The notes under the pieces: generated by a model | What the model was told of the DNA's origin: nothing | Databases searched by the model: none | Seen by the model: only the letters and a program-made list of their open reading frames with translations | Assembly (NCBI GenBank): GCA_041547565.1 | Contig: JBFEUI010000004.1 | Span: forward strand, 1 to 49,578 | Source: JBFEUI01 sp041547565 | GTDB taxonomy: Bacteria; Pseudomonadota; Gammaproteobacteria; Thiohalomonadales; Thiohalomonadaceae | Direction of reading: 5' to 3' | DNA length: 49,578 nucleotides | Part shown: piece by piece, positions 25,451-33,385 of the stretch | Layout of the letters: each line of letters begins with the position of its first letter | Numbering within the stretch: position 1 is the first letter of the stretch | Program-made: the position numbers and the translations under genes

Positions 25451-26932
25451 CTAAGCCTCACGCATCGCCTCGTGCCGGGCGACAATCACCGGGTGTGGCG
25501 GTGCGCTCAGCAGGCTGACCAGGACCACAGCCACACCCGAGAAAACAAAGCCGGGTACCAGCTCATACAGATCAAACAGGCCGCCGCTCAGCTGCTTCCA
25601 CACCACCACCGTCACCCCGCCGACGATGATCCCGGCCAGGGCGCCGGCACCGTTCATGCGTTTCCAGTAGAGCGACAGAATCAGGGCCGGTCCGAAGGCA
25701 GCACCGAAACCGGCCCAGGCATAGGCCACCAGCTCCAGCACCTTGCTGTCCGGGTCCAGGGCAAAGAGCAGGGCCACCAGCGCGATCACCACCACCGCGA
25801 CACGCCCCACCCAGACCAGTTCCCTTTGCCCGGCATCGCGGCGCAACAGCGCCTTGTAAAAATCCTCCGCCAGGGCCGAGGAGGAGACCAGCAGCTGCGA
25901 ATCGGCGGTGCTCATAATGGCCGCCAGAATGGCCGCCAGAAGAATCCCCGCCACAATCGGGTGGAACAGGGCCCCGACCAGCAGCATGAAGACCTTTTCG
26001 CTGTCGGCCCCGGCCAGCGGCGTCTCCAGGAAGGGGATACCGACAAAACCGACCAGTGACGCACCGAACAGGGTCAGCGCCGTCCAGCTGACCGCGATGC
26101 GCCGCGCACCGGCCACCTCCCTGGGCGAGTTGATCGCCTTGAAGCGCGCCAGGATATGGGGCTGGCCAAAATAGCCCAGTCCCCAGCCCATCAATGAAAC
26201 TATGGTGACAACACCCAGCCTCTTGCCTTCTGCATCGGTGAACGGGTCGAGCAATGCCGGACTGAGCGCCTGCATGCCATCGACCGTGGCTGCAACGCCA
26301 CCCACCTGGCCAATAGCGATTAACGGCACGACAAGCAGGGCGGCGGCCATCAATAGTCCCTGTACCAGGTCGGTCCACGAGACCGCCAGAAAACCGCCGA
26401 GAAAGGTGTAGACGATAATCACCCCCGTCCCGAGGCCGACCGCCCAGACATAGGGCAGACCGAACACCGTCTCGAACAGCTTTCCGCCGGCCACCAGCCC
26501 GGAACTGGTATAGAACAGGAAAAACAGCAGAATGAATATCGCGGAGATAATGCGCAGGGCCCGGCCCTGGCTTTTGAAGCGGTTTTCAAAAAAGGCGGGG
26601 AGCGTCAGCGCATTGTCGGCCACCTCGCTGTAGTGGCGCAGACGCCGGGCTACCACGCGCCAGTTGAGCCAGGTCCCAAGCAGCAGCCCCAGCACCAGCC
26701 ACATCGCCTCGGTGCCTGCCGCGTAGGCGTAACCGGGCAGACCGAGCAGCAGCCAGCCGCTCATGTCCGAGGCACCGGCCGACAGCGCCGCCACCCAGCG
26801 CCCCAGCCGACGCCCGCCGAGAATGTAATCGGACAGGTCATGGGTGTGGCGGTAGGCCGCCCAGCCGATACCCAGCATCAGCGCCACGTAGCCGATAAAT
26901 GTCGCACCGATGACCGCGATATCCCGCTCCAC
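25451..26932 (-). CDS. putP: Sodium/proline symporter PutP
   Basis: Sodium-solute symporter (SSS) family, 493 aa, about 13 membrane helices. The segment SAGASDMSGWLLLGLPG carries the Na+-site Asp typical of PutP, and the TSSGLVAGGKLFETVFGLPY region also matches PutP. Proline is imported with Na+ as nutrient or osmoprotectant. The start is GTG at 26932, with GGAGG about 8 bases upstream. No putA lies nearby, so osmoprotection is at least as likely as catabolism. Confidence 0.92.
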   Translation of the reverse strand: MERDIAVIGATFIGYVALMLGIGWAAYRHTHDLSDYILGGRRLGRWVAALSAGASDMSGWLLLGLPGYAYAAGTEAMWLVLGLLLGTWLNWRVVARRLRHYSEVADNALTLPAFFENRFKSQGRALRIISAIFILLFFLFYTSSGLVAGGKLFETVFGLPYVWAVGLGTGVIIVYTFLGGFLAVSWTDLVQGLLMAAALLVVPLIAIGQVGGVAATVDGMQALSPALLDPFTDAEGKRLGVVTIVSLMGWGLGYFGQPHILARFKAINSPREVAGARRIAVSWTALTLFGASLVGFVGIPFLETPLAGADSEKVFMLLVGALFHPIVAGILLAAILAAIMSTADSQLLVSSSALAEDFYKALLRRDAGQRELVWVGRVAVVVIALVALLFALDPDSKVLELVAYAWAGFGAAFGPALILSLYWKRMNGAGALAGIIVGGVTVVVWKQLSGGLFDLYELVPGFVFSGVAVVLVSLLSAPPHPVIVARHEAMREA

Positions 26933-27014
26933 AACCCGCCTCCAGTTACTGCCGGCGGCTCAGGGCCGACACGGTAAAATCATCCGGCACACGGGCATGG
27001 TTTCGGCCCGGCCG

Positions 27015-27359
27015 TCAGTGGATATCGAACACATCAAGGATGGTGCGTGTCGCCTCCATCAGGCGCACCACCTTGCCCTCGACCTTCACCGTGATCGCGC
27101 CCTCCGGTGCGGGGGGCAGTTTGACGCTTATCGAGTCGGGTACCGGCCTGGCATGGGCATAGACCGCCGCCTCCATCACCGAGCCCTTCTGCAGTTTTTT
27201 CTCCCAGCCGGGCGGCAGTTGCCCGCCCCGCTCCACCTTCTTCTGCAGACCGGGCGGCAGGGCACCGCCCCCCTTGCCGTTTGTCTTATCCGGCTTTGCC
27301 GCATGGACAGGACTCAATACAAACACCAATGCCACTCCGGCAAGCAACGCTCTAATCAT
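27015..27359 (-). CDS. Small secreted RcnB-like protein
   Basis: 114 aa with a clear signal peptide (MIRALLAGVALVFVLSPVHA). The mature part is basic and begins with two related motifs, LPPGLQKKVERGG and LPPGWEKKLQKG, of the kind seen in RcnB/CigR-like periplasmic proteins. It then has a short beta-rich tail ending TILDVFDIH. The ATG at 27359 has AAGGAG 7 bases upstream; a frame extending 29 codons further lacks this. Function unknown. It is divergent from the sulfur-globule-like gene. Confidence 0.75.
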   Translation of the reverse strand: MIRALLAGVALVFVLSPVHAAKPDKTNGKGGGALPPGLQKKVERGGQLPPGWEKKLQKGSVMEAAVYAHARPVPDSISVKLPPAPEGAITVKVEGKVVRLMEATRTILDVFDIH

Positions 27360-27402
27360 GCACCCACTCCTTTTAAGTATTTGGCTATAACACGCTCGAA
27401 TA

Positions 27403-27419
27403 TGGGCTAAGATAGCCCA
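27403..27419. promoter_or_regulatory. Perfect 7-3-7 palindrome upstream of the sulfur-globule-like gene
   Basis: TGGGCTA, AGA, TAGCCCA. It lies 31-47 bases before the start codon at 27450, in the 90-base divergent gap. It could be an operator or a leader hairpin. Confidence 0.5.
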
Positions 27420-27449
27420 CGCCACCACCAAAAAACCAGGAAACACATC

Positions 27450-27692
27450 ATGAAAAAAGGGTTATGGTTTCTGTTGTTGCTACTGGGCGCTTCTGCGAAC
27501 GCCCACGCCTTCAACCTCTGCCCATTTGGCAACAACCCCTGGCCGGCCTTCACCCCGATGTACTGGGCCAATGAAATGTTCAACGATCACGGCTACCGTT
27601 ACCGACCTTATGGCCGCGCGCCCTATTACGGGACGTACGGTTATCCGGCATGGGGTTATGGCTACCCGTACTATTACGCACCTGGCAGGTAA
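27450..27692 (+). CDS. Small Tyr/Gly-rich secreted protein, sulfur-globule-protein-like
   Basis: 80 aa. Signal peptide MKKGLWFLLLLLGASANAHA, then about 60 residues with 13 tyrosines plus many Gly, Pro and Arg, including GYRYRPYGRAPYY and YGYPAWGYGYPYYY. AGGAAA precedes the ATG. Sulfur globule envelope proteins of Chromatiaceae and relatives are small, secreted and Gly/Tyr-rich with such repeats, and soxXA lies 215 bases away, so that role is favoured. The composition is simple, so other cell-envelope proteins could look the same. A single Cys is present near the mature N-terminus. Confidence 0.6.
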   Translation: MKKGLWFLLLLLGASANAHAFNLCPFGNNPWPAFTPMYWANEMFNDHGYRYRPYGRAPYYGTYGYPAWGYGYPYYYAPGR

Positions 27693-27702
27693 GGCCACGC
27701 CT

Positions 27703-27915
27703 GTGAAACGTGAAACGTGAAGCGTGAAGCGTGAAGCGTGAAGCGTGAAGCGTGAAGCGTGAAGCGTGAAGCGTGAAGCGTGAAGCGTGAAGCGTGAACA
27801 CGATTGTGTATACCCCGCGTTCCCTGTCAAGCCCATCCTTTCACGTTTCACGTTTATCGATTCACGAACTCCTTTTCACACTTCACTTCTCACCCTTCAC
27901 ATTTGATTATTCACG
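27703..27915. repeat. Large phased heptamer inverted array between the sgp-like gene and soxA
   Basis: Left arm: two GTGAAAC (27703-27716), eleven exact GTGAAGC in tandem (27717-27793), then GTGAACA. Right arm in 7-base phase from 27839: TTTCACG twice, TTTATCG, ATTCACG, AACTCCT, TTTCACA, CTTCACT, TCTCACC, CTTCACA, TTTGATT, ATTCACG. The arms are complementary in consensus, with a spacer of about 38 bases. The soxA stop codon (27907-27909) lies in the right arm. Confidence 0.9.
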
Positions 27916-28665
27916 TACCGCCGGTGTTTCGATCTTGAGGCCGTTTGAGCGTACGCCCAGATAGAGTTCAAGGTTGATGTATTCGTCCGAGCCGGGCAGA
28001 AACGGTTCGGAGCGAAACGAGGCCAGGCACTCGCTGAAGCGCCGGTGCAGACTGGTGATACGGCCAGTCGACAGACGGAATACCGGAAAGCCGTTGATCT
28101 GCCCCTGGCTGAGGGTCTGCGCGCGCAACCGCTGCCCCTGGTGCTGGTCATGGCAGTGCACGCAGGCCATATCCAGCTGACCGAAGCGTGCGTGGTAGAG
28201 CCGCTTGCCCGCCTCGTAAAAGGGCTTTACCGGGCCGTCGCTCCGCACATGGATGGTCTCCCCCCGCGCGAGAAACTTCAGGTAGCTCTCCAGCGCAACC
28301 AGCTCCTTGCAGTCATAGACGTAGGGAAAGTTGTCCATCTGCTCCTCCCAGCAGACATTGGCCTGCTGCTGCAGGGTAACGGGCCGTTCCAGGTACTCGC
28401 TGTAGCGCGGATAACCGGCGAGGCGCGACTTGTCCATCAGCCACCCCTCCTCTCCGTGACAGTCGGCGCAGGCGTGTCCCTCTTCGTCGGGTTTGTGGAA
28501 CAGCATCCTGCCGTGCTCCACCATCTCCATGCCCGGGTTGGCAAAGGTGTCCTCCTGCATCGCACGCGTCTCCTCCGAGAGAAATGCCGACCCCGATACA
28601 GGCTCGGCAACGGTAACAGGCGCTACAGAGACAAACAGGAACACCATGATCAGCACTCGACGCAT
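27907..28665 (-). CDS. soxA: Sulfur oxidation c-type cytochrome SoxA (diheme)
   Basis: Periplasmic subunit of SoxXA, which oxidatively couples thiosulfate to the SoxYZ carrier. 252 aa with signal peptide (cleavage near VTVA, residue 20). Two haem motifs, CADCH at 66-70 and CVHCH at 168-172, show the diheme form. Cys105 and Cys119 may form the conserved disulfide. Cys213 in RFSECLAS matches the cysteine (persulfide) axial ligand of the active-site haem. The final Arg-Glu-stop is encoded by a CGTGAAT repeat unit of the adjacent array. It starts 9 bases after soxX, with AGGAAA upstream. No soxYZ or soxB is in the window. Confidence 0.95.
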   Translation of the reverse strand: MRRVLIMVFLFVSVAPVTVAEPVSGSAFLSEETRAMQEDTFANPGMEMVEHGRMLFHKPDEEGHACADCHGEEGWLMDKSRLAGYPRYSEYLERPVTLQQQANVCWEEQMDNFPYVYDCKELVALESYLKFLARGETIHVRSDGPVKPFYEAGKRLYHARFGQLDMACVHCHDQHQGQRLRAQTLSQGQINGFPVFRLSTGRITSLHRRFSECLASFRSEPFLPGSDEYINLELYLGVRSNGLKIETPAVRE

Positions 28666-28674
28666 ACCGTTTCC

Positions 28675-29121
28675 TTATTTCAGGCTCGCCAAGTAGGCCA
28701 CGATATCTTCCACCTCCTGTGCGCTCAGCAGCGTCCGGCCGCGGTACGCCTCGGCCACCTGGTTGAGGGTGGCGGGATCGCGGTAGTAGCCCGGCATCAC
28801 CGTCTGGGGGTTGAGCTGTTTTTCATCCACCACACGCAGGCGGATTTCCCCTTCACTCAGCCGGCTCGCCAGCCCCACCAGTGACGGACCGACGGTGCCG
28901 TGAAACGGCTCTTCGGCAATAGGCAGCTGGTGGCAGGCCAGGCAGTTGCCCTTGTTACGGGCGATCACCAGTTCCCGCCCGCGTGACGGGTTGCCTTGCA
29001 GGCCGCCCAGCGGCGAGTTGATGGCGGCATTCTCGACACGCCAGTCAAGGTAAGGTTCACCGGCCGCCACAGCGACGGTGAACGGGAGCAGCACACAACT
29101 GAGAAGCGCTTGTTTGAACAT
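28675..29121 (-). CDS. soxX: Sulfur oxidation c-type cytochrome SoxX
   Basis: Monohaem partner of SoxA, 148 aa. Signal peptide with cleavage near VAVAAG (about residue 20), haem motif CLACH at 60-64, and a methionine axial ligand in TVMPGYY (Met109). The C-terminal helix (LLSAQEVEDIVAYLASLK) is typical of class I cytochrome c. It is first in the soxXA pair. Confidence 0.95.
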   Translation of the reverse strand: MFKQALLSCVLLPFTVAVAAGEPYLDWRVENAAINSPLGGLQGNPSRGRELVIARNKGNCLACHQLPIAEEPFHGTVGPSLVGLASRLSEGEIRLRVVDEKQLNPQTVMPGYYRDPATLNQVAEAYRGRTLLSAQEVEDIVAYLASLK

Positions 29122-29207
29122 CTACACTTAATTATGGTTGCCGGCCGCCGCACCGGCCAGCGGCATTGAGAACCCATCTGATATTGCAGACGGCGCAGGG
29201 AACCTGA

Positions 29208-29996
29208 TTATTCCCCACCTCGGGCACGTGCCATGACGTGGATGTAGCGTCCCAGTGAACGAAACGGCTCCTCCCGGGCCAGCCGACGCTCAAGTTCAAT
29301 GGCCGTCTCCAGTTCCAGCTTCGCCTCCACCTCCTGCGACAGGTAGTCGCAGAAGGTGCGTACCCCCGATGTCGCGATCCGCTCCATGCCCCACTCCTCC
29401 AGCCAGCCGTACACCTCCTGCGGCAGCAACGGGTTATCGGGGGTAAAACTGCGCTTGCGCCCTACCAGGTAGCCGGCCCTGATCTGTTCAAAATTCCCCA
29501 GCATCAGGTGGCGAAACAGCAGGGCATTGCGGTTGTAGAACAGCAGGGAGAGTAGCCCGTCGGGCTTGAGCAGGCGCAGCATCCCCTCAAGCGTCTGTTT
29601 CGGCTCGGCCAGCCACTCCAGCACGGCATGAAACAGGATCAGATCAAACTGTCCGCCCGGCTCCGCTGAGAGTTCCTGCACCGAACAATGCAGGAACGTG
29701 ACACGGGCATCGGGCAGGGCCTGTTCAAAGCGGCTGCGTGCACGCTCGAGCATCTCCCCGGAGATATCGCATATCACCAGTTCATGACCGTATTCGGCCA
29801 GGCGCTGCGCCAGTTGACCAAGGCCGCCACCGGCATCCAGGATGCGCAACGGCCTGCCACTGGCCAGTCCCGGCATCGCTGCCAGCAGGTCCTCCCAGAC
29901 GATGGCAAGCCGTATCTCACCCTTGGTGCTGCCATAGATATTCCGCTCAAAGCGCGCCGCAAGGTCATCAAAATTTCGATCTTCACGCTGTGCCAT
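29208..29996 (-). CDS. cmoM: tRNA 5-carboxymethoxyuridine methyltransferase CmoM (SmtA)
   Basis: SAM-dependent methylation of cmo5U34 to mcmo5U in some tRNAs. 262 aa. The N-terminus DRNFDDLAARFERNIYGSTK and motif I LDAGGGLGQLAQRLAEYG closely match E. coli CmoM, as do LILFHAVLEWLAEP and the C-terminal RYIHVMARA. I chose ATG at 29996 at the start of homology; 17 codons of open frame lie upstream. The ribosome site is weak. Confidence 0.93.
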   Translation of the reverse strand: MAQREDRNFDDLAARFERNIYGSTKGEIRLAIVWEDLLAAMPGLASGRPLRILDAGGGLGQLAQRLAEYGHELVICDISGEMLERARSRFEQALPDARVTFLHCSVQELSAEPGGQFDLILFHAVLEWLAEPKQTLEGMLRLLKPDGLLSLLFYNRNALLFRHLMLGNFEQIRAGYLVGRKRSFTPDNPLLPQEVYGWLEEWGMERIATSGVRTFCDYLSQEVEAKLELETAIELERRLAREEPFRSLGRYIHVMARARGGE

Positions 29997-30149
29997 CGTA
30001 GTTACCGTCGCTCCACAAAGAACCCATTCCCCCCTATTACTTAGCACTTTAATCCGCTACCATGCTCTCTATGGAACGGCCCGCGCCACGTAGACAGCGC
30101 CAACCGGGGCCGCTCCGGACCGTTTGGAAACGGTAGTGGCTATGTCATT

Positions 30150-30524
30150 ATGAGCAATATCCAACTCCGGATCGGTGATATCACACTCACCGCCGAATTG
30201 TTTGCAACGCCGACCGCCGAGGCTATCCGAGACGCCCTGCCCATCAGTTCCAGGACACAAACCTGGGGGGATGAGGTTTACTTCTCCGTACCGGTTGAGG
30301 CGGCGCTTGAGAGCGACGCGCGCGATGTGGTCGACGCCGGTGAACTGGCATTCTGGGTAGAAGGCCACAGCATTGCAATCGGCTTTGGACCGACACCGCT
30401 ATCACGGGGCAACGAGATACGCCTTGCGGCACGCACCAACATATGGGGACGTGCCGTTGATGATGTCAGGCAGCTTAAACAGGTTCGTGCCGGTGATCCG
30501 GTCCTCATTGAGGCCCTCGACTGA
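30150..30524 (+). CDS. Cyclophilin-fold (TM1367-like) protein
   Basis: A 124-residue soluble protein that resembles the TM1367-like cyclophilin-fold family (DUF369-type). It has LPISSRTQTWGDEVYFSVPV, AFWVEGHSIAIGFGPTPLS and EIRLAARTNIWGRAVDD segments. Family members have a cyclophilin beta-barrel but not the usual catalytic residues, and their function is unknown. It is 47 bases ahead of an FKBP-type isomerase on the same strand, so two isomerase-like folds may be co-expressed. Confidence 0.75.
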   Translation: MSNIQLRIGDITLTAELFATPTAEAIRDALPISSRTQTWGDEVYFSVPVEAALESDARDVVDAGELAFWVEGHSIAIGFGPTPLSRGNEIRLAARTNIWGRAVDDVRQLKQVRAGDPVLIEALD

Positions 30525-30571
30525 CAGCCCATGAACCTACCCGTTCATTCACTTTTAACAAGGATCAGCAA

Positions 30572-31054
30572 ATGAGTATCAGCGACAACAAGGTCGTCAA
30601 CCTTGACTACACCCTTACCGATAACGAGGGCACCGTTATCGATCAATCAAATGACGGCAGCTTTGCCTACCTGCACGGTGCCAGCAACATCATCCCGGGG
30701 CTGGAGAACGCATTGACCGGCAAGGCCGTCGGTGACGAGATGAAGGTCACCGTGGAGCCCAAAGACGGCTACGGCGAGCGCAACGACGCGATGATCGAAA
30801 CCGTACCGCGCGCCATGTTCGGTGACGTCGAAGAGATCCAGCCCGGCATGCAGTTCCATGCCCAGTCTCCCGACGGCCAGATGCTCGTCGTGACCGTGGT
30901 CGGCGTGGACGGTGACCAGGTCACCATCGACGGCAACCATCCGCTGGCAGGCGTGACGCTCAACTTCGATGTGAAGGTACGTGAGATTCGCGATGCCTCT
31001 GCCGAGGAACTCGAGCACGGCCATGTACATGGTGCCGGTGGGCACGAGCACTAG
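30572..31054 (+). CDS. FKBP-type peptidyl-prolyl isomerase, SlyD-like with His-rich tail
   Basis: 160 aa. FKBP core VVNLDYTLTDNEGTVIDQS and FAYLHGASNIIPGLENALTG, insert-in-flap domain in the middle (about 70-125), core resumption at TIDGNHPLAGVTLNFDVKV, and a C-terminal His-rich tail (HGHVHGAGGHEH). The tail suggests Ni2+ or other metal binding as in SlyD. Paralogue of the tail-less protein at 12251-12739. Followed by a strong terminator. Confidence 0.93.
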   Translation: MSISDNKVVNLDYTLTDNEGTVIDQSNDGSFAYLHGASNIIPGLENALTGKAVGDEMKVTVEPKDGYGERNDAMIETVPRAMFGDVEEIQPGMQFHAQSPDGQMLVVTVVGVDGDQVTIDGNHPLAGVTLNFDVKVREIRDASAEELEHGHVHGAGGHEH

Positions 31055-31062
31055 TGCAGATA

Positions 31063-31089
31063 AAAAAGGGGAGCGGTGCTCCCCTTTTT
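31063..31089. terminator. Bidirectional intrinsic terminator
   Basis: AAAAAGGGGAGC, loop GGT, GCTCCCCTTTTT: a perfect 12-pair stem with A-run and T-run at the ends. It ends the slyD-like gene and may also serve the convergent gene ending at 31122. Confidence 0.9.
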
Positions 31090-31110
31090 CTTTCCCGACA
31101 CACCACTGAC

Positions 31111-31130
31111 GCTAACCGGCGCTAACCGGC
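31111..31130. repeat. Tandem decamer containing a stop codon
   Basis: GCTAACCGGC occurs twice in a row. The second copy carries the TAG stop (31122-31124 on the minus strand) of the C_GCAxxG protein; the first copy would repeat that stop in another frame. Confidence 0.6.
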
Positions 31131-31586
31131 ATCGGATTCAAGCAATAATATCGCCGTCAATTCCGCGCCCTGGCGGGTAAGCTTGCGACACTGTGAGTGA
31201 TTCCAGTTCCTGATTCCCATCTTCTCCAGCAATTCGCCACAGGTCTGGGCGCCCCACTGCTGTTGCAGCCGTTCGTGATACCTGCCCGACAGGGCCGACA
31301 GGGCCTTTTTATCCAGTGTTGCCTGCGGCCCGCGGGCAATCATGCCCAGCGCCACCGCTCCGCCGGTAAATACGCCACAGGTGGCCTGCCTGTTGCCCAT
31401 GCCGCCACACAGTCCTGCCATTACCGGCACCACTTCCGCGGGCAGTGCGGTTTCAAAGGTGTCAACGGCAGCATGTACTATCGCCTCGCTGCAGCACTCC
31501 CCACGGGAAAAATAGTACGCCGCCGCCTCACCCATCTTCAACGCGATTTGCGCCGCATTATCTGACTCACCTTTTGCCCTGCACAT
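31122..31586 (-). CDS. C_GCAxxG_C_C family protein
   Basis: 154 aa. The family signature is present: GECCSEAIV, then GLCGGMGNRQATCGVFTGGAVALG, then two more Cys (TCGELLEKMG, SQCRKL), giving the conserved cysteine set. Function of the family is unproven; it is often suspected to bind metal or take part in redox reactions. I chose the ATG at 31586, because AGGA, which overlaps the upstream gene's TGA, lies 4 bases away. It follows the spermidine-synthase-like gene directly, so the two are translationally coupled. Confidence 0.8.
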   Translation of the reverse strand: MCRAKGESDNAAQIALKMGEAAAYYFSRGECCSEAIVHAAVDTFETALPAEVVPVMAGLCGGMGNRQATCGVFTGGAVALGMIARGPQATLDKKALSALSGRYHERLQQQWGAQTCGELLEKMGIRNWNHSQCRKLTRQGAELTAILLLESDAG

Positions 31587-31593
31587 CATTTCC

Positions 31594-32346
31594 TCAAGCA
31601 CCAATACGCCGAATAGTGTAACGCAACCGGCAGCCCTTCTTTCGCGTATCGAGTTCACGAAAGGCGGCCAGATTTTTCCGCAGCTGTTTACTGTCCGCTT
31701 CCCTCCTGCAGAAGACACCCACGGCATTCTCATACAGTGGCGTGGTCAGCTGGAAGGCCGAACTGAAACGCGCCCGCACCCTCTCGTCGCTCAGGTAGGC
31801 ACAGCGGCGCAACTCGATCGGCGAGACAAAATTGGAGACCAGCACACCCTTGGCCGTCAAGACGCGCAGCAGGGTGGCAAACCAGCTCGCATCGGCCTCG
31901 ACCGCCTTGAGCGGCTCACCCGCCTCCTCGCCAAAGATATCGTCGATAATCATATCGAACTTCGGGCCGCGGTAGTGTTTGACCCAGTCCACTGCATCGG
32001 CCTCGACCAGTTCGATATTATGTCTGTCATTGCCGAAATATTTTCGTGCTACGTGCAGGTGCACCGGGTCAAGTTCCACCCCGACAATCTTCTCTGCATC
32101 GAGAAAATGATCAAGTTGCCGCGTCACCGCCCCGCCGCCGACCCCCAGCACCAGCACACGTTTAATACTCGCCGGATCGTGCAAAAAGGCGGGCAGCATC
32201 AGCAGGTCCCACACGCTGCCGGTCACCGGCGATGAGGGGTTGTACTGGCTGTGAAACACACCGTTGGTATAGAGGCGCACGCTGTTGCCGGCGCTGCGCA
32301 CCTCGTAGCGCGTCGCGCCGCTCTGCTTCATCCACACGATAGCCAT
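31594..32346 (-). CDS. Spermidine-synthase-like methyltransferase-fold protein
   Basis: 250 aa with a Rossmann methyltransferase-like core: VLVLGVGGGAVTRQL (motif I, about 64-78), IVGVELDPVHLHVARKYF, VEADAVDWV and FDMIIDDIFGEE. This matches the SpeE-like family but lacks a clear N-terminal substrate-binding beta domain, and speD is not adjacent. A true aminopropyltransferase function is therefore uncertain. Downstream of the PDC-sensor gene by 23 bases and coupled to the C_GCAxxG gene. Confidence 0.75.
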   Translation of the reverse strand: MAIVWMKQSGATRYEVRSAGNSVRLYTNGVFHSQYNPSSPVTGSVWDLLMLPAFLHDPASIKRVLVLGVGGGAVTRQLDHFLDAEKIVGVELDPVHLHVARKYFGNDRHNIELVEADAVDWVKHYRGPKFDMIIDDIFGEEAGEPLKAVEADASWFATLLRVLTAKGVLVSNFVSPIELRRCAYLSDERVRARFSSAFQLTTPLYENAVGVFCRREADSKQLRKNLAAFRELDTRKKGCRLRYTIRRIGA

Positions 32347-32369
32347 AGGTAAAAACGGGCGGGGCGGGA

Positions 32370-33332
32370 CTAACCGTTCAACACGCCGGCCCAGAAGGCG
32401 TGACCGCGATCGAGAAACTCATCGTATTGCAGGTAGTGTGAGCCGTCGCAGGAGAAGGTCAGGCTGACCAGGCCGTTGAAGATATTGAAGCTTGACGAGC
32501 GCAGGTAGATCGTCTCGTCCACCAGGCGCAGCTCCTGGAAGCCGTCCAGCACCGCGCGCACCTTGTCGGCAGGGACTATCGCCTTCTGCGGGTATTCGCT
32601 CTTCGGGTAGGCCAGACAGATATCGGGATCGGTCAGCATCTCCACATCGAGCAGACGGTAACGATAGGGGTCATTGACATGCCACACCGTCGCACGGCTA
32701 CTGGAAAAATGCATCACCAGCTGAAAGATGCCGTGATCGACGATCAGCTCTTCCACCAACCCCATCACATCGTCCAGCTTCCGATCCATCTGGCTTTCGG
32801 TACGCTGCTGCTGGAACACGTTGCGCCGTATCGACGGGTCCCCCTTCACCTGGCGCCACTGCGTCGACTCCTCATACAGCTCACGCGTGAGCGGCAGATC
32901 ACGCAGGTCGAAATCGGCGCCGAGATAACCCAGCAGGGCACCCTCGCTGTCACGCACCGTGTGCATCACCGTCAATGAGGGCCGGCGGGCACGCAGACTG
33001 ATATAGGCCTCCGACAGCAGGTACTCGGTACCGGGCGTCAATTGCTGCATGTAGGGGCGCTGTGAACGGTCGCGCCCGAAATCGCTTTCGATGACCCCCT
33101 GGGCGCTGATATTGCCCACGGTCTGAATCCCCTTGCTGTCCAGCGTGTAGAGAAACTTGCAGTAAGGAATATCGTTTAGCGCGGATAACAGCATCGCTTC
33201 CAGTTTGGTGCGTTCGCCCCAGTGCTTTGCACAGTTTTCGGCCAACCGGTAGATCGGCGCGCGGATCGATGTTGCCAGATCCTCGCGCTGTTGCTTGATA
33301 CTTTCCAGTAATGTTGTGGTTTGTTGTGTCAT
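32370..33332 (-). CDS. Soluble PDC (Cache-like) sensor-domain protein
   Basis: 320 aa. The N-terminal half looks like a PDC sensor domain: a long first helix (LLESIKQQREDLATSIRAPI), then IPYCKFLYTLDSKGIQTVGN, DFGRDRSQRPYMQQL, LSEAYISLRARRPSLTVMHT and GALLGYLGADFDL. No signal peptide or membrane helix is seen, unlike most PDC proteins, so it is probably cytoplasmic. The C-terminal half (about 175-320) is unrecognised and has no output motif such as GGDEF or HisKA. It follows the hypothetical gene by 53 bases and may be in the glutamate dehydrogenase transcript. Confidence 0.75.
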   Translation of the reverse strand: MTQQTTTLLESIKQQREDLATSIRAPIYRLAENCAKHWGERTKLEAMLLSALNDIPYCKFLYTLDSKGIQTVGNISAQGVIESDFGRDRSQRPYMQQLTPGTEYLLSEAYISLRARRPSLTVMHTVRDSEGALLGYLGADFDLRDLPLTRELYEESTQWRQVKGDPSIRRNVFQQQRTESQMDRKLDDVMGLVEELIVDHGIFQLVMHFSSSRATVWHVNDPYRYRLLDVEMLTDPDICLAYPKSEYPQKAIVPADKVRAVLDGFQELRLVDETIYLRSSSFNIFNGLVSLTFSCDGSHYLQYDEFLDRGHAFWAGVLNG

Positions 33333-33385
33333 GGATTAGTTATGAGCAAATTTCATTCCCAAAATAGACATGGACCGTGACGTGC

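Noticed and set aside
27703..27800. CRISPR array from the GTGAAGC repeats
   Set aside because: Units are 7 bases, directly adjacent, with no spacers and no cas genes.
27480..27851. Antisense open frames encoding a repeated FTLHASR-like peptide
   Set aside because: The peptide repeat is only the translation of the 7-base DNA repeat; all frames stay open for that reason.
27703..27860. parS sites from TTTCACGT/ACGTGAAA-like words
   Set aside because: None reproduces the 16-base TGTTTCACGTGAAACA palindrome; these are repeat units.
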